Origin: Norana najaformis
Taxonomy: Eukaryota > Annelida > Clitellata > Crassiclitellata > Hormogastridae
Reading direction: 5' to 3'
Assembly: GCA_964023275.1 (NCBI GenBank)
Contig: OZ029929.1
Coordinates: 8,445,937-8,509,936, forward strand
Length of the DNA stretch: 64,000 bases
The notes beneath the pieces were generated by a model, which made no database searches, had not been told where the DNA came from, and saw only the letters and a list, made by a program, of their open reading frames with translations. This document shows positions 9,242-17,950 of this stretch, one piece after another (the first letter of the stretch is position 1; every line of letters begins with the position of its first letter). The translations under genes were made by a program, and so were the position numbers.

Positions 9242-11893
9242 AACCGACGCAGAACCGACCAGCATCGACACGCAGAACCGACAAGCATTGACACAGCCAG
9301 GCAGCATCGACACACAGCCTACCAGCATCGACACAGAAACGACCAGCATCAACTCACAGACGCCCAGCATCGACACACAGCCCACCATCATCGACACAGA
9401 ACTGACCATCATCGATACACAGAACCGACTAGCATCGACACAGCCGGCCAACATCGACACACAGCCTGCCAGCATCGACTCACAGCCGGCCACCATTGAC
9501 ACACAGACGGCCAGGATCGACACAGCCGGCGAGCATCGACTCACAGCCGGCCATCATCCACACGCACAGCGTACCAGCATCCACACACAGCCGGCCAGCA
9601 TCGACACAGAACCGAACAGCATCGAAACACAGGCGGTCAGCATCGATACAATGCCGGCCAGCATCGATATAGAGCCGACCAGCATCGACACAGAACCGAA
9701 CAGCATCGAAACACAGGCGGTCAGCATCGATACAATGCCGGCCAGCATCGATATAGAGCCGACCAGCATCGACACAGAACCGACCAGCATCGATACACAG
9801 AACGGACAAGCATCGACATAGCCGGCCAGCATCGACTCACAGCTGGCCACCATTGACACACAGACGGCCAGCATCGACACAGCCAACCAGCATTGACACA
9901 GCCGGCCAGCTTCGACTCACAGCCGGCCAGCATCCACACACACACACAGCGTACCAGCATCCACACACACAGCCGGCCAGCATCCACACACAGCTGGCCA
10001 GGATCGACACAGAACCGAACAGCATCGACACACAGGCGGCCAGCATCGATACAGTGCCGGCCAGCATCGATTCAGAGCCGACCACATCGACACATGGCCG
10101 GCCAGCATCGATACAGAGTGGACCAGCATCGATACACAGAACGGACAAGCATCGACATAGCCGGCCAGCATCGACTCACAGCTGGCCACCATTGACAGAC
10201 GGCCTGCATCGACACACAGCCGGCCAGCATCGACACACAGCCGGCCAGCATCGACTAATAGCTAACAGCCGGCCATCATCGACCCACACACAGCAGATCA
10301 GCATCGACTCACAGCCGGCCATTTTCGACATACAGTCGACCATCATCGACACAAACCCGACCATCATCGATACACAGAACCGACAAGCATCGACACAGCC
10401 AGCATCGACACAGCCTGCCACCATCGATACGCAACCGGCCAGCATCGACACACAGCAGGCCAGCATCGACGCTCAGCAGACAAGCATCGACTCAAATCCA
10501 GCCTGCATCGACACATTGCAGGCCAGCATCGATACAGAGTCGACCAGCATCCACTCACAGCCGGCCAACATCGACACAGAACCGACCAGCATCGATACAC
10601 AGAACTGACAAGCATCGACATAGCCGGCCAGCATCGACTCACAGCTGGCCACCATTGACACACAGACGGCCAGCATCGACACAGCCAACCAGCATTGACA
10701 CAGCCGGCCAGCTTCGACTCACAGCCGGCCAGCATCCACACACACACACAGCGTACCAGCATCCATACACACAGCCGGCCAGCATCGACACACAGCTGGC
10801 CAGGATCGACACAGAACCGAACAGCATCGACACACAGGCGGCCAGCATCGATACAGTGCCGGCCAGCATCGATTCAGAGCCGACCACATCGACACATGGC
10901 CGGCCAGCATCGATACAGAGTGGACCAGCATCGATACACAGAACGGACAAGCATCGACATAGCCGGCCAGCATCGACTCACAGCTGGCCACCATTGACAG
11001 ACGGCCTGCATCGACACACAGCCGGCCAGCATCGACACACAACCGGCCAGCATCGACTAATAGCTAACAGCCGGCCATCATCGACCCACACACAGCAGAT
11101 CAGCATCGACACACAGCCGGCCATTTTCGACACACAGCCGACCATCATCGACACAAACCCGACCATCATCGATACACAGAACCGACAAGCATCGACACAG
11201 CCAGCATCGACACAGCCTGCCACCATCGATACGCAACCGGCCAGCATCGACACACAGCAGGCCAGCATCGACGCTCAGCAGACAAGCATCGACTCAAATC
11301 CAGCCTGCATCGACACATTGCAGGCCAGCATCGATACAGAGTCGACCAGCATCGACTCACAGCCGGCCAACATCGACACGCAGCAGACCAGCATCGATAC
11401 ACAGAACCGATCAGGCTCGATACACAGCCGGCCAGCATCGACACAGGAGACCAGCATCGACATATAGGTGGAGAGCATCGACACCAAGCCGACCAGCATC
11501 GACACAGCCGACCAACATCGACACACAGCCGACCAGCATCGACACACAGCCGGCCAGCATCGACATACAGGCGGCCAGCATCAATACACAGCCGGCCAGC
11601 ATCGACACAGCAGACTAGCATCCATACACAGAACCGACCAGCATCGATACACAGCAGGCCAGCATCGCCACAGGAGACCAGCATCGACATATAGGTGGTC
11701 AGCATCGACACCAAGCCGACCAGCAACGACACACAGCCGGCCAGCATCGACATACAGGCGGCCAGCATCGATACACAGCCGGGCATTATCGACACAGCCG
11801 ACCAGCATCAAGACAGAACCGTCCAGCATCGACATACCGCCTGTGTGTCGATGCTGGTTGGTTATGCGTCGATGTTTGTCGATTCTGTGTCAT
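9242..11893 (+). repeat. 21-bp minisatellite, block 3 of copy 1, with ~802-bp higher-order repeat and inverted end
   Basis: This is the longest block. The segment beginning near 9837 recurs near 10639 with an offset of about 802 bp, giving two almost identical higher-order units; only one is present in copy 2. A smaller ~81-bp duplication sits near 9600-9760. At the right end (11841-11893) the units switch to the opposite strand, so CCAGCATCGACA and TGTCGATGCTGG face each other across a few bases. Confidence 0.93.
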
Positions 11894-12515
11894 GGGTTAC
11901 TGTTAGTTCCTTAAGCTGAGTCTTTTAAATAAAATGTGCGACCATTAGATGGGGATATCATTCAAGCATCCTTTATAAAGAGGCCAGAGTTCAGAATTCA
12001 AACAGCGCGCTCACCGTTGGACTGGTGACAACTAGTGACCAGCTGTTTGGTCAAATCTATTATGTGGACTAGGGGGGAAATATTCTTCACATACTGGGCA
12101 GCCGTATGGCTTTACACTATAGAGTAAGGAATATTTCGCCGTCTGAGCTAAGTAGGGCAACTATGCCAGAAAGTGTAACAGTGAGCTGATTTTAACTTTT
12201 AAGTAACCGGAACGCTCACAAAAACTGTGCTCTGGCAGAAAATTGTTATGCGCGCTATCCTTAAAACTTGTGTGCGCGCGCACGCTCGAAGCTTAGAGAA
12301 AACATTGGATACGGCGTCTTCGTGTTTTGGCAACTGTCCGTACTGTTATCCTTCTATAGAGCCTACTAAAATAACTTATGCTTGCGAACAGCGCCTTCGA
12401 GAAGTTCTCAGAAGGCTCTATATAAATGTCAAGATGACTGACTTGTAAACTAAATATCGTAACATCAATTTGTTTTCTCTGCTTGATTTCTTCTTACTGA
12501 ATTTTGGGCGCTTCA
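11894..12515. other. Right flank of the 21-bp locus
   Basis: Non-coding sequence with an AATAAA near 11930, conserved at 26651-27273. Its first ~400 bp also match 39156-39505. A 73-codon frame at 12227-12448 is preserved in copies 1 and 2, but they are recent duplicates, so this carries little weight. Confidence 0.6.
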
Positions 12516-12966
12516 TTATATAATAATGAATGGTAAGTATGTAACGTATATAATAATGATAGTATGTATGATATAGTACGTAAAGTATTTAATAATGAAT
12601 GCTAAGAGTATTTAATAATGAATGGTAAGTATGTAAAGTATATAATAATGAATGGTAAGTATGTAAAGTATATAATAATAAATGGTAAGTATGAAAAGTA
12701 TATAATAATGACTGGTAAGTATGTAAAGTATATAATAATGACTGGTAAGTATGAAAAGTATATAATAATGACTGGTAAGTATGTAAAGTATATAATAATG
12801 AATGGTAAGTATGTAAAGTATATAATAATGAATGGTAAGTATGTAAGTATATGATAATGACTGGTAAGTACGTAAAGTATATAATAATGACTGGTAAGTA
12901 TGTAAAGTATATAATACTGAATGGTAAGTATGTATGGTATATAATAATGAATGGTAAATATGTAAA
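12516..12966 (+). repeat. 30-bp minisatellite, copy 1 (~15 units)
   Basis: The unit is ATGAATGGTAAGTATG followed by TAAAGTATATAATA, 30 bp. It spells MNGKYVKYII decapeptides on the plus strand and FIIIYFTYLP on the minus strand. Most units carry GGTAAGT, a consensus-quality 5' splice-site sequence. The reading frames are a by-product of the 30-bp period. Confidence 0.95.
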
Positions 12967-14200
12967 GAAAGCAATAGGAAGCGTCAAAGGATAGACCATT
13001 GGTCGTTGTAGAAAAAGTGCACATTTCCATTTACACGCGTAAACATGCTCGACCATCAGCAACCAGGGAAGGTGGGACCTAAAAAGGCGCAGAGTGGGAG
13101 ACACCTGACAATAAGTAGGCCTAGGCCTACTCGTGGGAGGCTGTGGAAACTGCGAATATGGCTTTTGATGGAGATGTCGAGAATGATACACTCATTGCAT
13201 GCTAGAGAGCATAGACAAGGGCAGACTATAAACTTCTGTAGGCCCTATTTCCCGTTATTATTTCCTGATTATTTCAGCAGTTTATACTGGACTAAGCCCC
13301 GCAAGCAAATATCGCCATCTGTCGAATCAGTGTCGAAACTTCACAGTTCAATAATGAGTGACAAGTAATCGTAATCGTAATCTCGAGATTTCTACAGCGT
13401 CCAGCGACAGCCAAGTCGCGGGAACCTGCTTATTCAGGTAATGCTTTCGTTAACACGCCATATGCCCATCGACTGAGCGAGGGATCGTAGGCGTGGGTGG
13501 GTCACAGCGGTCAGACAACAAAAGCAAGACGATACAAATAGGTCTTAAGCCGCTTTACGAATATGTTTAACGAGATACTGTTGTGTCGTATCCGCCTTTT
13601 AACCGAGAGATGTGCAGTCGTATGACTAAAGTTGGTAAAGCACTTTTACCTGCCACTTGTGCACCAGAAGTCTAATAAGAGTCTATGAAATAAGTCGTTT
13701 ACAATTATTCTCGGGCAGGGGTCATCTGACTCTGACCTGACCTGCTTTGATATGACCTGCTGTGACCTGACCTGGTTCCCATTAGACTTATAGGCCTACC
13801 TCGCTTCAGCTCACCTACCCTAAACTCAAAGTACGAATTTGCGATTACGATTAGAGAGGCATAAGCAGGCAGGGAATAATCATATGCTTTTAATCAAGAC
13901 TTTCAGTTCAACGGGTATTCGATTGGGATGTCCGTCGACGTCCAATTCCATTGATCCGCCGAAGATCGATTCGTTTCCGCACTGGATCTAACCTGTCTGC
14001 GCAAATCTCGAACGACGAAAGCAATTGGATCATGTCCGATCGCAGGCGATGATCTATCAGTCCCTCTGAACACGACAAGAATTAAGACCAGCTCCATGAA
14101 CTAGACGATTTCTTCAATCAATCGGTTCGATCGTGGTTTTGCTTAGTCGGGTCGGGAGGAATCTGATTAGTTTCTCTTGAAGAGACGCTAAATAAGTTTG
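12967..14200. other. Unique DNA with an 18-bp palindrome and TGACCT cluster
   Basis: No gene is recognised apart from the small elements listed separately. A perfect palindrome AGTAGGCCTAGGCCTACT sits at 13114-13131. Five TGACCT words are packed into 13733-13774. A family A SINE fragment is at 13365-13438. All are repeated in copy 2 (palindrome 28530-28547; TGACCT cluster 29149-29190). Confidence 0.6.
13365..13438 (-). mobile_element. SINE family A, 5'-truncated (antisense)
   Basis: The TTACGA-type tail reads here as GTAATCGTAATCGTAATCTCGAG and is followed by TTCTACAGCGTCCAGCGACAG. It stops after CTGCTTATTCAG, so only the 3' ~70 bp is present. The duplicate is at 28781-28854. Confidence 0.65.
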
Positions 14201-14204
14201 CGTT

Positions 14205-14515
14205 TATTGTATTGTATTTGATAACTTATGTAGCGCTTCTTGCAGAACAAACTACTCAGAGACGCTTCCAGCATGAGAACCTCTGGGAAATAAGAATGTC
14301 TTTAAACAACGAGCTGACTGAGCTCTATCACCAACAGTGACCCTTGCACGAAACGATAGCGGAAGTTCATTCCATAGAGATGGGCGAACAACAGCAAAAG
14401 CCCTCTGCTGAGCAAGCGAGGACTTAACACGGGGAACAAATAGATCCAGTCGATCGTAGCGGACGGGATGAGGTTCTGGAGGGTAAATGTGAAGGGTAAA
14501 TGTGCCAGTCTTGTT
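14205..14515 (-). pseudogene. L2/CR1-like LINE, C-terminal ORF2 fragment and 3' tail
   Basis: On the minus strand an open frame of 87 codons runs from 14515 to the stop at 14252-14254. It contains LDLFVPRVKSSLAQQRAF, AVVRPSLWNELPLSFRA and ARCLKTFLF. This is the typical far C-terminal end of L2/CR1-clade reverse transcriptase proteins, in which a VPR motif, an RAFxVVxPxLWNxLP motif and an LKTxLF motif occur in this order. After the stop the sequence contains AAGCGCTACATAAG and an A-rich CAATACAATAAA tail. It is 5'-truncated, with no catalytic domain. It is duplicated at 29621-29931. Confidence 0.75.
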
Positions 14516-14886
14516 TTAGAGTCTCTAAGTCTTAGTGTCGGTCTCATCTCGGGGACACAGGATCTTGGTCTCGTCTCAGACTTCTAAAGTCTCGGTCTTG
14601 GGCTGGACATATCGAGTCTCATAGCGGGATTTCATTAGAAACTACAGAATATCGTTCAGTCAAAGATCCGATTCATTGAGCATTTTACCTAACCTTACCT
14701 GGGATGCCATTTATGGGTCGTAGTCTCGTGTATTCCGAGATGACATCAGCTGGACTAGAGACCTACTAATGATCGTTATTATGACAACGGACTAATTACT
14801 AAGCGCCTCGGCTCTAACGAACGAGGTCTCGATCGATGACGATCCACGACCCAGAAACACGCACATACAAATAGTGCACATCACGG

Positions 14887-15268
14887 CATTGGTATTTATG
14901 AATGGTATTTATGAATGGTATCTATCAACTGTATTTATCAATGGCATTTATTAATGGTATTTATCAATGGTATTTATGAATGGTATTTATCAATGGTATT
15001 TAGCAATGGTATTTATGAATGGTATTTATGAATGGTGTTTATGAATGGTATTTATGAATGGTATCTATCAACTGTATTTATCAATGGCATTTATTAATGG
15101 TATTTATTAATGGTATTTAGCAATGGTATTTATTAATGGCATTTATTAATGGTATTTATTAATGGTATTTATTAACGGTATGTACTAATGGTATTTATTA
15201 ATGGTATTTATCAATGGTATTTATTAACGGCATTTATAAATGGTATTTATTAATGTTATTTATTAATG
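14887..15268 (+). repeat. 13-bp minisatellite, copy 1 (~29 units)
   Basis: The unit is GGTATTTATNAAT with N as G, C or T. A longer block (two ATG-type units, then ATCTATCAACTG, then the TTAATGGC unit) occurs twice, so higher-order duplication is visible. It is duplicated at 30305-30684 without an obvious length change. Confidence 0.92.
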
Positions 15269-15539
15269 CTCGATAGCATCAGACCCAATTTATCCAGGAA
15301 GAAATAAAACAGTCGCTCTAACTGCCAGCATGCGGGCCTGAAAGATTAGCCACTGCAGCCTGCTCACTGTGGCCAATGCTTATGGTCATTTAAGAATATC
15401 TGGTTGCATACACATAGGACAAGGTGACTGTATCCTTCAGCGAACAATTATGTATACGAGTCTAGAACCTGCGCTGAATTTGTGGGTTTCAGTAATTTTA
15501 AATCGAGTCTGTCCCGCACCACAGCTGCCGTTTGTACAC
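15269..15539. other. Unique stretch, nothing recognised
   Basis: It lies between the 13-bp array and the LINE fragment. A 108-codon frame starting at 15369 overlaps the LINE fragment in another frame and has no domain that I can identify. Confidence 0.4.
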
Positions 15540-15830
15540 CACGCTAATGAAGAAGGTCACAGGCACCAACCCTGTTTCTCCCTCGCATGCAAACCGCTGC
15601 GGCCCAGTCCAGAAGCTTTGCCTACGTTAGTCCCACCTGCTGGAATCATCTCCCTCGAGAATTGCGACTTGAGCTCATTTCTCTCCCCCTCTTAGTGTTC
15701 CGCAGGCGTCTGAAGACTGTACTGTTTAAGCGATTTTACTTTTTCGGGTCGGAAGCACCTCTGTTGAGTCTATCCCCTAAGAGGCGCTTGATAAATCTCA
15801 AATTACAATTACAAATTACAGTTAAGACCG
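15540..15830 (+). pseudogene. L2/CR1-like LINE 3' end, copy 1
   Basis: The frame starting with the ATG at 15587 reads AAAQSRSFAYVSPTCWNHLP, then LRLELISLPLLVFRRRLKT, then GSEAPL and PKRRLINLKLQL. It aligns by eye with the end of the longer LINE at 58.5-59.3 kb (TTAQSRSFAFVGPSSWNSLP ... RKRLKSFLF ... VGSAA). It ends in an AATTACAATTACAAATTACA tail. No reverse transcriptase catalytic region is present, so this is a dead 5'-truncated copy. The duplicate is at 30956-31246. Confidence 0.72.
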
Positions 15831-16020
15831 CGATGAAGTCCGATTACCCAGTCATCGCTGCGTTTTCTCGCCAATGTAGCTGCACAGGGTAATAAGAAGA
15901 GAGTGGAGTAACAATTTTGATAGTGGTTGCGGCGTCGATGATGATGACACGGATGAAGATGTCAGCATAGCATGACAGACGGACGGACGGAGGGAAAGAA
16001 ATAGACGGTCAATGATGAAT

Positions 16021-16189
16021 CAGTGGCGGATTTAGCTATAGGCATGGAGGGGCGGCACGCCACCGCGCCTTTCTTGGTTATATGCCGGCGCCCCTCAGAC
16101 CAGACCCGTGCCTTGTGGACTGCGAGAATGTGGCGCCCTGCTGGAATTGCTCTTGCCCCTCCACGCAAGCAAGCCTGAAGCCGCCAAAG
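16021..16189. mobile_element. hAT-type MITE (169 bp) with exact 8-bp target-site duplication, copy 1
   Basis: The element begins CAGTGGCGGATTTAG and ends CTGAAGCCGCCAAAG, whose reverse complement is CTTTGGCGGCTTCAG, so the termini are imperfect inverted repeats. It is flanked by TGATGAAT at 16013-16020 and 16190-16197. An 8-bp duplication and CAGTGGCGG-type ends are hallmarks of hAT elements. Subterminal GGAGGGGC and GCCCCTCC words are also complementary. Copy 2 carries the same element at 31437-31605. Confidence 0.7.
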
Positions 16190-16402
16190 TGATGAATGTT
16201 ACGACGATGGCGGTGACGACAACAATGAAGATGGCGATGACGGCTATGCTCTTGAAGGTGGTAGAATCGCTCGGTCAAACTTTGCTGCACGTTCAAGTAG
16301 GTGAAGCAAGGAAAACACTCCTCTTCCGCAGATCCTGAATCCTCTTATTTCCCTTGTCTATCCCGCAGATACAATTTCAAACACTACCCAACCTAGCCGT
16401 TT

Positions 16403-16403
16403 G

Positions 16404-16480
<77 letters not shown>
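16403..16480 (+). repeat. (CCTG)n microsatellite, copy 1
   Basis: About 19 tetranucleotide units, matched at 31817-31894. Confidence 0.95.
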
Positions 16481-16481
<1 letters not shown>

Positions 16482-16482
16482 T

Positions 16483-16625
16483 GCCCCTTGTATCTTGACC
16501 TGGAACTGAATCCTTCTTGCCTATCGATTTTGTTTTTGACTGAGCGCCTCTAAATAAGGTGGTTCCCGCGACTTAGCTTTCGTTGGGCACTGTAGAAATC
16601 TCGAGTTTACGATTACGATTACGAT
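16483..16625 (+). mobile_element. SINE family A, full-length sense copy with TTACGA tail
   Basis: It runs from the GACCTGGAACTGAATCC landmark through GCCTATCGATTTTG, GACTGAGCGCC and GCACTGTAGAAATCTCGAG to TTTACGATTACGATTACGA. A (TGAA)n tract follows immediately at 16624-16657. Copy 2: 31897-32041. Confidence 0.68.
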
Positions 16626-16659
16626 GAATGAATGAATGAATGAATGAATGAATGAACAG

Positions 16660-17950
16660 ACGGGTAGACGGACGAATAAACGATCCCCTGCATGAGTGCA
16701 GAGTAATGTTGCGGAGAATCAGAATGCGTGAATACATGAACGACTGAACGATCGAATGAATGAAAATGTGATCACGCTGATTACCATTGGCAACGCCGCA
16801 CAGCGCCGACAGACCGAACTAGCAGCTTGTTTTACTTAGCCTCATAACATGCTGAATATGCGTTATTAATAGGTGTTGCACATGCATATTGACTGTATAG
16901 ACCTATGCAATTATCTAGAAGGTAAATGTATACGTACAGTTGTGTCTGTGCGTGCTATCGCGCAAATGAAGGCGGTTTGAAAGCACAAATATGTCTTGGT
17001 AACAGCCGCCGAATTACCACGCACACCTGCATTCACTCACACACTGCCAGCATTATTATATAACATAATATATAACATAATTATTATACATATGAACCAT
17101 GATCTCGGTAGTAGCCATTCCACTTCGGACTGCTGACATAGATGAGATTTCTTATCTTAACCCGCCTTACTATCTATATATTATTATTTAGGTTTATTAA
17201 CTGCATGCTAATATGTCTGTCATTATATCCGTTTAGGTTCTTCAATTGAACTGATTAGCCTATATTTACAAACGTATTTTACTGTACCGGTAGAATTAAC
17301 TTTGATAAAAGAATCACATAAATTCACACAAGTCACGCAGCAACAAAAGGAAAGGAAGAAAATCTTTTCAAAGTAAACGAATACCTGAAACCGGAATGGC
17401 AGTTTTGCGCTATTACAGCATTGTTAAATGAGTAAGTTGAGAGATATATAATCGATAGCAACTGCTTCATCTTGCTGATTTATACATCAGCCTAAATTAT
17501 TCATCACACAGCCTTCTTGACCCGACCCAACCCAAAGCACTGAATTTTCCAAAAATTCCGACCCGACCCGTGGGTCCATCCAACTCATGGACAATTCTGA
17601 TATAAATATTTAAATATTTATTAATACATTTATATATATCGCTGTGATTTGCATATAACTACATTCGTGTATCGCTTCCTCCAACAGATGATGATGTAAA
17701 ACGGTTCAAAAAAGAACCAAGATGGCAAAACGGGTCAGAAGAACGAAACACGCCGGGAGACATAAACACGACTAGCCTAGAGAGACTTAAAAATAGCCAC
17801 GCAGGACCCAAAAACCAAAAACCGAATTTCAGCTGAGCCAAACTGACAAATAACTCATTTTATAAGGTAGACAATCCCAGCCAAAATGTACAGAAGGCGT
17901 AAACAACTTAACCTACTTGGTCCTATCCTATAAGCCGCATGTAAATATAT
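16660..17950. other. Unique AT-rich right end of duplication copy 1
   Basis: No gene is recognised. Contents are short AT palindromes near 17040-17095 and CCGACCC-rich words near 17520-17575. Copy 2 lacks about 12 bp in the AT-rich part near 32480. Confidence 0.5.

Larger units (their letters stand above)
5201..17950 (+). repeat. Large direct tandem duplication, copy 1 (12,750 bp)
   Basis: Starting at TTATCTCTAG and ending at GTAAATATAT, this block recurs at 20574-33358 in the same orientation, with only scattered substitutions outside the minisatellites. The offset between copies is 15,373 at the left end and 15,408 at the right. The net 35-bp difference comes almost entirely from array length changes: the 21-bp blocks are 809/293/2652 bp here against 1019/227/1890 bp in copy 2, and the 30-bp array is 451 against 1109 bp. 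Confidence 0.96.

Noticed and set aside
12227..12448. 73-codon conserved gene
   Set aside because: Its conservation is only between the recent duplicates (27 kb copy), and the third locus diverges around it; no domain or start context.
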